From NCBI GenBank assembly GCA_028818755.1, contig JAPPNF010000156.1, positions 36,443 to 100,442 of the forward strand: DNA of 64,000 nucleotides, given 5' to 3'. The position numbers and the translations under genes are program-made. This DNA is from Deltaproteobacteria bacterium (GTDB lineage Bacteria; Desulfobacterota; Binatia; UBA9968; JAJDTQ01). How positions within the stretch are numbered: position 1 is the first letter of the stretch; every line of letters starts with the position of its first letter. Of this stretch, positions 1 to 8,028 are shown piece after piece. The notes under the pieces were generated by a model. That model was given only the letters and a program-made list of their open reading frames with translations, was not told the DNA's origin and ran no database searches.

Positions 1-360
1 GCCGGTGGCTGTCATGGTGAGCGTGGCCACCAGGTCCGGGCGGGCGATGGCCAGGGCCTGAAGTATCTGGCCGCCGATGGCGAACCCCACCACGTGGCAG
101 CGGGTGATGCCGAGATGGGCCAGGAGCGCGGCGCAGTCCTCGGCGAACTGCGTGACGGTGTAGCCGTCGTCGGGTTGGCTGCTGCGACCGGTTCCGCGGC
201 AGTCCATGATGATGGTCTCCCAGCGCCGGCTCAGGGCCGGCACCACCTGGAGCTTCCAGGGATCCAGCGGCCACCAGGAGGCGGGGACAAACAGCACCGG
301 CTCTCCCGCGCCCTCCCTCTCGTAGTAGATGTCCACTCCATCCAGCTTCGCTAAGGGCAT
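1..360 (-). CDS. alpha/beta hydrolase, C-terminus cut by window edge
   Basis: This is the N-terminal 120 residues of an alpha/beta-fold hydrolase; the rest lies beyond the window. The start MPLAKLDGVDIYYEREGAG and the following oxyanion-loop and 'DCRGTGRS' segment are typical of small cytoplasmic hydrolases. At the nucleophile elbow the sequence is VVGFAIGG, where the family normally has G-x-S-x-G, so the catalytic serine is replaced by alanine. That argues against ordinary ester hydrolysis, although the catalytic acid and histidine cannot be seen here. The ATG at 360-358 is the only reasonable start. Substrate unknown. Confidence 0.8.
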   Translation of the reverse strand, partial: MPLAKLDGVDIYYEREGAGEPVLFVPASWWPLDPWKLQVVPALSRRWETIIMDCRGTGRSSQPDDGYTVTQFAEDCAALLAHLGITRCHVVGFAIGGQILQALAIARPDLVATLTMTATG

Positions 361-384
361 TTCAATCTCCGGTTGTTCACGTGC

Positions 385-570
385 CTAGGAGCCTGTCCGG
401 GTAATACGTCGGCGAATCTGCTGGTCCTTCTTGCCGTCGGCTGCGTTGCTCCTCCTCGCGTGGGGGTGGCCCTGGGGCGAGCTACGGTCGCCCCCACTCG
501 TCGTCGCGCCTTGCCGACAACAAGAAGTCCTGCGCATCTTCACCAACGTATTACCCGGACAGGCCCCTAG
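385..570. repeat. 186-bp imperfect palindromic element (MITE or REP-like)
   Basis: The ends are inverted copies: 24 of 25 bases match between 385-409 and the reverse complement of 546-570 (core GCCTGTCCGGGTAATACGT). Weaker complementarity continues inwards, so nearly the whole element could fold into one long hairpin. It sits between two minus-strand genes and has no convincing coding frame. This is the architecture of a small non-autonomous mobile element or a palindromic intergenic repeat. No transposase is nearby, and target-site duplication is not obvious by eye. Confidence 0.65.
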
Positions 571-724
571 TTGTATGAACGCGCCCGTATGAATCCACGT
601 CCGCGTCACGTCTTGCCGACGATAGGACACGCCACACGGGCGCGCAACCCCGACTTTCCAATGCCTCGGCATCACGGAGCGTGTCCCGGTCCGTGTCATG
701 CCGTGTGGTACCGGAACCATGGCC

Positions 725-1999
725 TCATTCCGGGCGTGCATCCCCAGCTCGCGTATCGGAGCGCAGCAACTCCAGGATCTCCTGCCGCGGAAACCCGTCC
801 ACGCGCAGCCCCCTCTTCGCCTGATAGTCCCGTATGGCGGCGCGCGTCCGCGGGCCGATGATGCCGTCGATCTCGCCGATGTCGTATCCTCGCGCGGCCA
901 GCAGGCGTTGCAACTCCTTGCGTTCCGGTTCGGCGATGGGGCCGATACCGTTGGGCCAGGTGAGAGCGGGTTCCTCGCCGCGCAACCGGTCGGAAAGGTG
1001 CCCGACCGCCAAGGCGTACTTGTGCGCCGGGTTGTAACGCATGATCGCGCGGAAATTCGCGCGCAGCAGAAAGGCGGGTCCCTGGATTCCCGCCGGAAGG
1101 TCGAGGAACGCGCGCTCCTCGGGAAGCGGGAAGGCGCCGCCGCCAGCCCGACGGAGTCCCAGTTTCTGCCATTGCCCGATGGTCCGCCCACTCTTCTTGC
1201 CGGCAAGCCCGGCGTCGAACCCTTCCGGGAGGACGACCCTGTGCCCCCAGGGCCTGCCCGGAACCCACCCGTTGCCGCGCAGATAGTTGGCCGCGGATGC
1301 CAGCGCGTCCCGCGGGTTGTCCCAGATGTCGCGCCGGCCGTCGCCGGTGAAGTCCACCGCGTAGGCCTTGTAGCTCGTGGGGATGAACTGCGTGTGGCCC
1401 ATGGCGCCGGCCCACGAACCGGTCATGCGCTCCACGGTGATGTCGCCCGCCTTGAGGATGTCGAGGGCCGCCAGCAACTGGTTGCGTCCGAACTTCGCCC
1501 GGCGTCCCTTGTAGGCCAGGGTGGAGAGCGAGCGGATGACGTTGCGTTTGCCGCGCAGCTTGCCGTACAGCGTCTCCAGTCCCCAGATGGCGGCCAGCAC
1601 GTAGCGTTCCACCCCGTACCGCCGCTCCATTCGTTTCAGGTCGGCGGCAAGCTCCGACAGCTTGGCGCGACCGTCGTTCACACGCGTATCGCTGACCACC
1701 AGGGTCACGTACTGTGACGCCGGCAGCACGAACTCCGGTTGCCGGTTGTTCTTCTCGATGACTTCCGGGTCCGGGGTGAGGCCGCGAAACGCGCGGTCGT
1801 AGAGCGCTTCCGGGATGCCGCGCCGCAGCGCCACCGAGCGGAACTCCCGCACGAAGGACCGATAGGCCGCTTGGTCGGATGTGAGTGGCTGGGCCGGGGA
1901 AGGGGAAGGCGCACCGAAAGCGGCCATGATCGCCGAAGCGAGGAGCGCCAGGACCGGACCTCGGCGGCGAAAGCACTTCACGGTCGTGCGCCGTTTCAT
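725..1999 (-). CDS. lytic murein transglycosylase, MltB/SLT_2 family with peptidoglycan-binding domain
   Basis: This 424-residue exported enzyme cleaves the MurNAc-GlcNAc bond of peptidoglycan to leave an anhydro-MurNAc end. A signal peptide spans about residues 1-37, with Arg-rich start, hydrophobic core and Ala-Gln end. The GH103 catalytic domain follows: the general acid/base is Glu142 in AIWGLETLYG, and the conserved GSWAGAMGHTQFIPTSYKAY block follows near residue 200. A C-terminal PG_binding_1 domain (about 355-412) has LQRLLAARGYDIGEIDG and IGPRTRAAIRDYQ. There is no lipobox, so it is probably a soluble periplasmic form. It stands alone rather than in an operon. Confidence 0.9.
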   Translation of the reverse strand: MKRRTTVKCFRRRGPVLALLASAIMAAFGAPSPSPAQPLTSDQAAYRSFVREFRSVALRRGIPEALYDRAFRGLTPDPEVIEKNNRQPEFVLPASQYVTLVVSDTRVNDGRAKLSELAADLKRMERRYGVERYVLAAIWGLETLYGKLRGKRNVIRSLSTLAYKGRRAKFGRNQLLAALDILKAGDITVERMTGSWAGAMGHTQFIPTSYKAYAVDFTGDGRRDIWDNPRDALASAANYLRGNGWVPGRPWGHRVVLPEGFDAGLAGKKSGRTIGQWQKLGLRRAGGGAFPLPEERAFLDLPAGIQGPAFLLRANFRAIMRYNPAHKYALAVGHLSDRLRGEEPALTWPNGIGPIAEPERKELQRLLAARGYDIGEIDGIIGPRTRAAIRDYQAKRGLRVDGFPRQEILELLRSDTRAGDARPE

Positions 2000-2023
2000 G
2001 AAGTATACGGGTCTGTCCCTGGC

Positions 2024-2308
2024 CTACGTGAACAGTTTCGCGATGATGGCGAGAAGGGCCGCAAGTATGGAAACGCCCCCCAATGCCATCTTGCTTTCTA
2101 GTTTGGCGATGTCCGCCTTTGTGGCCAGGTACGGCAGAGTCGACTCGAAGGCCGCCTCCAGCCGGGCGATATCCGTCTTTGTGGCCAGCAGAGTCGATTC
2201 GAAGTGCGTCTCCAGCCGGGATATATCCGCCTTTGTGGCCAAGTGCGGCAGAGTTGATTCAAAGGCCGTCTCCAGCCGGGTGATGCGTTCCTCCGCTCCG
2301 TCCGCCAT
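2024..2308 (-). CDS. small coiled-coil protein with C-terminal membrane anchor
   Basis: This 94-residue protein is built from three to four near-identical 18-20 residue units of the form RLETAFESTLPHLATKADI. They predict a continuous amphipathic coiled coil, and a hydrophobic C-terminus (GGVSILAALLAIIAKLF) could be a tail anchor. The DNA shows the tandem units too, about 60, 54 and 60 bp between 2109 and 2286, so unit number could change by slippage. The start at 2308 follows AAGGAGAACGATC, a good ribosome-binding site; an upstream in-frame ATG at 2356 lacks one. It resembles DUF1640/CCDC90-type bacterial proteins. Function unknown. Confidence 0.65.
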   Translation of the reverse strand: MADGAEERITRLETAFESTLPHLATKADISRLETHFESTLLATKTDIARLEAAFESTLPYLATKADIAKLESKMALGGVSILAALLAIIAKLFT

Positions 2309-2500
2309 GATCGTTCTCCTTGCGGTGACTTTGGCCGCTGTTGCCATGAAAATCAACAGTTTTTGAACAGATGTAGATAAACTCCAAGGTCTTCACGGTA
2401 GTTTGCCCGACGAATCCCTGCTGGCTATATTGGGAGCCGCGTTTGCTTCGCAGCTCCGCGCACGGAACTTCAGCGACATGACACGAGAGGAGAATTCACC

Positions 2501-3361
2501 ATGCCCAGACCGCGCCCCATCAAGTGGCCGGACAACGCCAAGATTTGCGTCACTTTCATCATCCCGTGGGAGGTGTGGCCCGACAACTACGCTACCCGGG
2601 GCTCGCTCCAGCGGGTCAGTCATCCGCTGCCCCCGGAGAACGCCGTCTTCAAGCAGAACATGGCCGCGGTCACCGAGCGCGAGTACGGCGACCGGGTGGG
2701 CATCTGGCGCATCATGGACATGTTCGAGCGCCACAACCTCAAGGTCACCTTCCTCATGAACGGCAAGAAGGTGGAGCAGTTCCCCGACGAGTGCAAGGAG
2801 TTCCAGGCCCAAGGGCACGAGTTCTCCTCGGAGTGCTACGAGCACGAGTACGCCTTCATGTACACGCGCGAGGAAGAGCGCAAATCCATCCAGGATACGG
2901 TTGCCGCCTTCAAGAACGTGCTGGGTGCGCCTCCGACGGGTTACCTGTCCCCCGGTCACGCGTCCACGGACAACACCCTGGATCTGGTGGCTGAGGCGGG
3001 ATTCGTGTGGTGGGCCGACCCGCTCAACTCGGACGTCCCCTACACCGTGGAGGCCGCGGGCCGGAAGGTCGCCGTGGTGCCGTACAACGTGCCGGGGTGC
3101 AACGACTACTCCACCTACGGCGGCGGACGCACGCCCAGGGACCTGCTGCAGATCATGAAGGACCAGTTCGACTACCTCTACTGGGAGGGGGAGCAGGGGG
3201 CGCCGAAGTTCTTTGCGTTCAACCTGCATCCGTTCGTCTCGGGCGTGCCCTACCGTACCAGGATCATCGACGAGTTCATCAAGTACGCCAAGGGCTTTTC
3301 CGACGTCTGGTTCGCTCGCAGGATCGAGATCGCCAACTGGACCCTGGAGCAGGGTTTCTGA
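2501..3361 (+). CDS. polysaccharide deacetylase / PuuE-like protein
   Basis: A 286-residue cytoplasmic protein of the NodB-like deacetylase superfamily, closest in layout to the allantoinase PuuE-type branch. The barrel start ICVTFIIPWE, the mid segment KVTFLMNGKKVEQFP, the GHEFSSECYEHEYAFM block and the GYLSPGHAST segment match family positions. The canonical TFDD zinc motif is absent, so the substrate is more likely a small carboxamide than chitin. The start follows GAGAGGAGAATTCACC. It is monocistronic, facing the convergent SDR gene 12 bases downstream. Specific activity cannot be assigned. Confidence 0.75.
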   Translation: MPRPRPIKWPDNAKICVTFIIPWEVWPDNYATRGSLQRVSHPLPPENAVFKQNMAAVTEREYGDRVGIWRIMDMFERHNLKVTFLMNGKKVEQFPDECKEFQAQGHEFSSECYEHEYAFMYTREEERKSIQDTVAAFKNVLGAPPTGYLSPGHASTDNTLDLVAEAGFVWWADPLNSDVPYTVEAAGRKVAVVPYNVPGCNDYSTYGGGRTPRDLLQIMKDQFDYLYWEGEQGAPKFFAFNLHPFVSGVPYRTRIIDEFIKYAKGFSDVWFARRIEIANWTLEQGF

Positions 3362-3373
3362 TGCCGCGCCCCG

Positions 3374-4144
3374 TCACGGCTCGATGTCGTGGCGGCGCTG
3401 CCGTAGCGAAAGGGTGTTGCTGCCGCCCAGCTCGATGGTCCTTCCCCACAGGCCGCGCGCGCGGTCGCTGAGCAGGAACGCCGCCACCGCGGCCACCTCC
3501 GTGACCGAAAGGGCCTCGTCCGCGTACGCCGGACGGGAGCCCGCACGGGGCTCCTCGCGGCGGCCGGCGGCCACGGGTATTCGGACCGGCGCGGGCACCA
3601 GCACATTCAGGGTCACGTTGTCGCCGGCCACCTCCGCGGCGACGGATTGAATCCACGCCGGCAGCGCGGCGCTCGTGACCGAATGGACGTGTCTCTCGGT
3701 TCCGGTGCGGGCGATGGGCCACGGAACCATCCACAGCACCCGGCCCCAGCGGCGGCGCCGCATGCCGGGCAGGAGCGTCTCGGTGGCGGCCTTGAAACGC
3801 AGGAAACCGGCTTCGAGCTGCGACCTCCACGAGAGAGAGCGCGGGTCCTCCCGCGGCGCGCGCCGGGCGATCCCGAACAGGATGTCGATGGCGCCGAAGT
3901 CCGCGGCGACGCGCTCCACGAGGGCGGTGGCCGACGCTTCGTCCCAGGCGTCCAGGGGGTAGCCCGCGGCCCTGACGCGGCCTCCCTCCGCCGCCTCGGC
4001 CGCGACCCTTCGCGCCGCCCACTCCTTGCGGGCGCACACCGCCACGTTGGCGCCCTCGGCCGCGAGGGCTCCGGCCACGGCCCGGCCGATGCCCCGGGAC
4101 CCGCCGAACACCAGCGCGCTTCTGCCCTTGATGCCGAGATCCAC
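3374..4144 (-). CDS. degenerate short-chain dehydrogenase/reductase (SDR)
   Basis: This 256-residue Rossmann protein has the nucleotide-binding glycine motif GGSRGIG near residue 14. At the position of the SDR catalytic YxxxK the sequence is VHSVTSAALPAW, without the tyrosine or the lysine, and the usual NNAG motif reads FGIARRAP. It may bind NAD(P) or a related cofactor without normal SDR chemistry; a subgroup of FabG-like SDRs also lacks the tyrosine. It has a GTG start 9 bases after the 46-residue ORF, so it is probably the last gene of the MNIO-ABC operon. Confidence 0.8.
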   Translation of the reverse strand: MDLGIKGRSALVFGGSRGIGRAVAGALAAEGANVAVCARKEWAARRVAAEAAEGGRVRAAGYPLDAWDEASATALVERVAADFGAIDILFGIARRAPREDPRSLSWRSQLEAGFLRFKAATETLLPGMRRRRWGRVLWMVPWPIARTGTERHVHSVTSAALPAWIQSVAAEVAGDNVTLNVLVPAPVRIPVAAGRREEPRAGSRPAYADEALSVTEVAAVAAFLLSDRARGLWGRTIELGGSNTLSLRQRRHDIEP

Positions 4145-4153
4145 GACCGTCGG

Positions 4154-4294
4154 TCAGGGACGCGACAGTTTCAAGAGGCCCGCCAATGCCGCCAGCAGCG
4201 CGTACTGCGCGAGAAGCGCCGCGTAGCGGGTCAGCAGCCACAAACACCGTCCGGCCAGGGGGATGATCCCCTCCCTGTGCGGCGACCTATCCAT
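4154..4294 (-). CDS. 46-residue hydrophobic protein, coupled to the ABC exporter
   Basis: This short ORF begins at ATG 4294 inside the last codons of the ABC transporter gene. The bases AATGGATAG contain both its start and the transporter's stop, so translation is almost certainly coupled. The product has a charged N-terminus (MDRSPHREG), one cysteine (GRCLW) and a run of Leu/Ala to residue 42, enough for one membrane helix. I recognise no family. It could be a small membrane partner of the exporter or, less likely, the substrate peptide of the MNIO enzyme; it lacks a double-glycine leader and a Cys-rich core. The overlap and operon position support its being real. Confidence 0.55.
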   Translation of the reverse strand: MDRSPHREGIIPLAGRCLWLLTRYAALLAQYALLAALAGLLKLSRP

Positions 4295-6176
4295 TGCTCA
4301 CCTCCATTCTCTGCCGCACGGGGAGTATCGGCGGCCGCTCCCCGGCCAGACCCCGTAGCAGCTCCGTTTCCGTGCGCACCATTTCGGCAAAGTACCCGGC
4401 TCCCCGGACCAACTCCGCCGGAGTGCCGTGCTCGACGATCTTTCCGTCACGCAGACAGATGATGCGGTCCACGTGACGCAGAGCGGACAGCCGGTGGGCG
4501 ATGACGATGACCGTCCGGCCCTGGGCCAGTTCGCGGATGTTCTCCTGGATGCGCCCCTCGTCCTGTTTGTCCAGGGAGCTGGTGGCTTCGTCCAGAATCA
4601 ACAGGCTTCGCCAATGGAACAACGCCCGGGCCAGCGCGATGCGCTGCCGTTCGCCGCCCGAGAGGATCGTGCCCCGGGCGCCGATCCGGGTCGCGTAGCC
4701 CTTGGGCGTTCGGGTGATGAACTCGTGGGCGCAGGCCGCCCTGGCCGCCGCCGTGATGCGCGCCATGTGGTGCCGGCCCGAATCCAGCGCGATGTTGTCC
4801 GCGATGCTGCGCCGAAAGATCGGATAGTCCTGCTCCACCGTGCCGATGTGGCCGCGGACCCAGACCGGGTCGACGACCGCGGCGTCCGTTCCGTCCAGCA
4901 GCACGCGTCCCTCGGCGGCGAGGTGGAGTCTCAGGATCAGGCGCCCCACGGTGCTCTTGCCCGAACCCGACGGGCCCACGATGCCCAGGGCCTCGCCGGG
5001 CTCGACCTCGAACGTCACGCCGTCCAGGGCATTTCGGTCCGCGTCCGGATAGCGGAAACGCACGTCCTCGAACCGGACCGCTCCCTTGAAGGACGGCAGC
5101 CTGACGAGGTGCCCGTCCTGGCGCTCGGTGGGTTCGTCGAGCACCGCTCCCAACTCCTTCACCAGGCCCCGGAGCCGGGAAAAGTCATAGGCGAACAGGC
5201 ACAGCCGCATCATCGGTTGAGAGAAGCGCATGTTCACCAGGTTGACCGCCACGAGCTGTCCCAGCGAGAGCTGCCCGTCGAGCACCATGGACGCTCCGAA
5301 CCACAGCAGCCCGGCGGTGCCGAGGCGGTTCACGAACTGGTTGTACTGGGTCATGGATTCGCGCAGGTTCTGGGCATCCTCTTCGGACGATACCGCCTCG
5401 CCCACCCGCTGTGTCAGGAAGGCTTCCTGAGCCTGTTCGGCGTGCATCCCCTTGACGGTCTCGATACCGTTGAAGGTATCGAGCACGGCTTCGTTGCCCT
5501 CCCGCCGGCTGCCCTTGGTGCGTTGGGCCCATTGCCGCAAGGTCGGCATCACCACGAAGGCCGGGGCGATGTAGAGGGGCAGGCAGCACAGGATGATCAG
5601 CGAGAGAGTGAGGCTGAAGTTGAGCATCAGGGCCAGGAACGCCAGCACGAAGACGATGTCCACGAAGACGAACACCACGGCGTTGGTCAGGAAGCGGCGC
5701 AGGTGCTGCAGCTCTTCGATGCGGGAAAGGGTCTCGACCGCCGTGTTGCGCAGGTAGAAGGAGGCCGGAAGCTCCAGGGAATGGCGGACGAGCCTCGAGA
5801 GCAGCGTGCGGTCCATGTCCCGCACGGCGTGGCGCAGGGCCTTGTGGCGGGCGCCCCGAAGGACGGCCTCGAACGCCAGGAAAAAGAGGAGGCTCACGAT
5901 GATGACGTCGAGGGTGGCGGCGCCGCGGTTGGATATGACCTTGTCGATGATGATCAGGAAGGCGAAGGGGTAGATGTAGCCCAGCAGGTTCACGAAGAAA
6001 GACGCCGCCACCAACGGCCCGAAGACCATCTTGTTGTCGAACAGGTGCCGGAGGATGGACCCCAATGAGAAGCCTTGGTCCGATGAGGGCGCGTCCGCCG
6101 CCGCACTTTGTTCTACGGAACCGGGGTCGCCGGCGGGTGTGAAACGCTTGTCTGCGGTAGTGCCGTCCTCAGCCAC
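4287..6176 (-). CDS. ABC exporter, membrane domain fused to ATPase (HlyB/peptide-exporter type)
   Basis: A 629-residue half-transporter. After a charged N-terminal tail of about 45 residues come six membrane helices (about 50-340). The FAFLIIIDKVISNRG segment resembles the first transmembrane region of HlyB-type secretion ABC proteins. The C-terminal ATPase carries Walker A GPSGSGKST, signature LSGGERQRIALARAL, Walker B LLILDEATSSLD and the H-loop IAHR. No N-terminal C39 peptidase domain is visible, so any leader would be removed elsewhere or not at all. The GTG start overlaps the upstream gene by 8 bases (GTGGCTGA). Inferred job: export of the MNIO-modified product. Confidence 0.88.
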   Translation of the reverse strand: MAEDGTTADKRFTPAGDPGSVEQSAAADAPSSDQGFSLGSILRHLFDNKMVFGPLVAASFFVNLLGYIYPFAFLIIIDKVISNRGAATLDVIIVSLLFFLAFEAVLRGARHKALRHAVRDMDRTLLSRLVRHSLELPASFYLRNTAVETLSRIEELQHLRRFLTNAVVFVFVDIVFVLAFLALMLNFSLTLSLIILCCLPLYIAPAFVVMPTLRQWAQRTKGSRREGNEAVLDTFNGIETVKGMHAEQAQEAFLTQRVGEAVSSEEDAQNLRESMTQYNQFVNRLGTAGLLWFGASMVLDGQLSLGQLVAVNLVNMRFSQPMMRLCLFAYDFSRLRGLVKELGAVLDEPTERQDGHLVRLPSFKGAVRFEDVRFRYPDADRNALDGVTFEVEPGEALGIVGPSGSGKSTVGRLILRLHLAAEGRVLLDGTDAAVVDPVWVRGHIGTVEQDYPIFRRSIADNIALDSGRHHMARITAAARAACAHEFITRTPKGYATRIGARGTILSGGERQRIALARALFHWRSLLILDEATSSLDKQDEGRIQENIRELAQGRTVIVIAHRLSALRHVDRIICLRDGKIVEHGTPAELVRGAGYFAEMVRTETELLRGLAGERPPILPVRQRMEVSNG

Positions 6177-6954
6177 GGTTCTCGTCCCGGGAATCGTTTC
6201 CGTCCACCAGCATGAGGCCCTGTGCGGCGAGTCGCTTGACGAGGCTCACGCGGGCGTTGTCGTCCGTCCCCGCGCCGTTCGAGGCCAGGGGAGACCACTG
6301 CGTGGAACGTGCCAGGCGCGCCAGGGTCTCCGGCGCGACTTCCAGCACCTGCGGCTGGCGGCGCCCGCGGACGGCCAGGACAACGAGGCACACCGGCCGT
6401 TGGGGAATAGGCTCGCCGGACCGGCCGGGTTCGAACAGGCACCGCACGTCGTATCGGCAACGCACCGGAACCGCACACGGGTGCGCGCGGTACCACAAGT
6501 CGCGCGACGGTCGCGGGCGCGCCGCGAGGGCCTCGCTCTCCATGGCCGTGGGGCGGAGGGTCCGGGCCGCGGCCAGCGCCAGCTCTATGGCCGCCACGTC
6601 GGCGGCCCACGCCGGCGTCGGCGGCTCCTGGGCGCTCCGTTCCTGGAAATGGTCGTGGAAGCATTTCGCATCGGGGTAGCGCTCGTAGGTCGTGGGCGGC
6701 GACGCGGCCGCGAAGTCGCGCAGGAGTGTCTCGAACCCGTGGCCCAGCAGGGTGGCGGTGCGTTCGAAGGTCTGGCGGATGCGCTTCATCCGTTTGCTGT
6801 AGGAGAACTCGGCTTCCAGCCGGAGCCGCCGGATGTCCATGCCCCGGAGGTCCGGGTCGTGAGCCGCGGCCTCGAGGTCGCGAGTGCCGAAAATGAAGGC
6901 GTGGCTGGTCAGGTGACGCAGCAGGTTCGTCTGGGTGTCAATGAGCCTGTCCAT
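6169..6954 (-). CDS. putative MNIO partner protein (DUF2063/HvfC-like)
   Basis: A 261-residue soluble protein. Its N-terminal half (about 1-100) has the helical pattern of DUF2063/HvfC-type partners: a first helix bundle, then a segment EAEFSYSKRMKRIRQTF, then FAAASPPTTYERYP. The C-terminal half is a mixed alpha/beta region that I cannot assign. Such proteins bind the precursor peptide and present it to the DUF692 oxidase. The gene overlaps the MNIO gene by 17 bases and the ABC gene by 8, so all three should be made together. The assignment rests on gene order plus weak sequence resemblance. Confidence 0.6.
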   Translation of the reverse strand: MDRLIDTQTNLLRHLTSHAFIFGTRDLEAAAHDPDLRGMDIRRLRLEAEFSYSKRMKRIRQTFERTATLLGHGFETLLRDFAAASPPTTYERYPDAKCFHDHFQERSAQEPPTPAWAADVAAIELALAAARTLRPTAMESEALAARPRPSRDLWYRAHPCAVPVRCRYDVRCLFEPGRSGEPIPQRPVCLVVLAVRGRRQPQVLEVAPETLARLARSTQWSPLASNGAGTDDNARVSLVKRLAAQGLMLVDGNDSRDENRG

Positions 6955-7822
6955 CGCTAGCGGTCCTTTCTTGCATCGTGGTCTCGCGGATCTGCCGGCG
7001 GATACGCATCACGTCCGCGAGAAGCTCGTCGCCCTCCTCGAAGTCGTTGTCGCGTTCCAGGATCACCGTCCCGGGACGCTGACGGTCGAGGGCGCTCTCC
7101 AGCAGGTCCAGTGCCTGCTGCGGCACCGGGTGGCTGTGGTTGTCGGCATGGAAAGGAACGTCGAGGTAGGACCGCCGGATCAGCGGTCCGCCGGCGGCGT
7201 GAACGTCGGTGACCACGCCCGCCGGCAGTTGGTCCAGGAACGCCCCCGCGTCGATGCCGTGGTTCCTGGAGTTGACGAACAGGTTCTCGACGTCCAGCAG
7301 CAGGCCCACTCCTGTCTCGCGGAACAGCAGGTTGAAGAATTCCGCGTCGCTCATCTCCGCGTCCGGGAAATCGAAGACGTAGGAGATGTTCTCGATGGAG
7401 AAGGGCACCGGGAGACGTGCCTGGACCCGCTGGATCTTGGGGATGAGCATGTCCGCGGCGGCGCGGGTCTTGGGAACAGGCAGCAGGTTCGCGATGTCGA
7501 TGCCCGGCACCTTGGTCCATGCCAGGTGCTCGCTGTAGGAAGCGACCTTGAGATCGTCCACGGCTTCCGCCACCCCGTCCAGGTAGGCTTCGTCGAGGGG
7601 CGTGTCCGTGCCGATGGAAAGACCCACCCCATGCAGCACCAGAGGTATGCGGTCCACCAGGCCGCGGATCGTCTTGCGCGCGTATTCGCCGCCCTTGATG
7701 TAGTGGTCCACCGTGATTTCAAGGACGTCGAACCGGTGCAGGTTGGCCAGCGTCCACCTGGCTATGGGAATGCGAAAGCCGATGCCGACGAGAGGGGACG
7801 TGTCTTGAAGCGAAGCGTTCAT
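6938..7822 (-). CDS. multinuclear non-heme iron oxidase (MNIO, DUF692)
   Basis: A 294-residue TIM-barrel enzyme of the DUF692/MNIO family (MbnB, TglH, BufB relatives), which uses two or three irons and O2 to rewrite Cys, Asp or Asn residues of ribosomal peptides. Family blocks are visible: GIGFRIP near the start, VLEITVDHYIKGG, LVLHGVGLSIG, YSEHLAWT, FSIENISYVF, LLLDVENLFVNSRNHG and DVHAAGG. The His, Glu and Asp residues expected as iron ligands are in place. The ATG at 7822 follows GGAGGTCGC. It is the first gene of the operon. No obvious precursor gene lies directly upstream. Confidence 0.88.
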   Translation of the reverse strand: MNASLQDTSPLVGIGFRIPIARWTLANLHRFDVLEITVDHYIKGGEYARKTIRGLVDRIPLVLHGVGLSIGTDTPLDEAYLDGVAEAVDDLKVASYSEHLAWTKVPGIDIANLLPVPKTRAAADMLIPKIQRVQARLPVPFSIENISYVFDFPDAEMSDAEFFNLLFRETGVGLLLDVENLFVNSRNHGIDAGAFLDQLPAGVVTDVHAAGGPLIRRSYLDVPFHADNHSHPVPQQALDLLESALDRQRPGTVILERDNDFEEGDELLADVMRIRRQIRETTMQERTASDGQAH

Positions 7823-7896
7823 GCGACCTCCGGGTTCGAGAAGTAGTCGCGCGTCCGAGGGCGCCGCGCCTGCTGGCGCCCGTCGCGCGTCCGCGA

Positions 7897-7927
7897 GCAC
7901 CGCGCCGGCCCGGAGGCCGGCCGGTGC
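7897..7927. repeat. strong hairpin in the MNIO operon leader
   Basis: An inverted repeat GCACCGcGCCGGCC-CGGA-GGCCGGcCGGTGC lies between the end of the DUF6282-like gene and the MNIO start. A second GC-rich hairpin (GGGCGCC...GGCGCCC, about 7860-7881) lies closer to the start codon. Neither is followed by a T-run on the minus strand. They could be a factor-assisted terminator for the upstream gene or structure in the operon leader. Confidence 0.45.
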
Positions 7928-8028
7928 CTACAGCAATACTAATCGTTCCGTCGGCGCCGAACTTTAGGGTTCAGGACGCGGGAGGGGATAATTTGAGACG
8001 GGACCGGAATGGTCGCCGTTCCTGGGGT

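Noticed and set aside
2109..2286. Tandem ~60-bp repeats as a CRISPR-like array
   Set aside because: The units are in frame, code for coiled-coil repeats and have no unique spacers.
4428..6068. 546-codon plus-strand frame opposite the ABC transporter
   Set aside because: Low-complexity His/Gln/Val-rich translation; the minus strand holds all ABC motifs.
7823..8028. MNIO precursor peptide directly upstream of DUF692
   Set aside because: No minus-strand frame with a start, ribosome site and Cys- or Asp-rich core was found; the region holds GC-rich hairpins.
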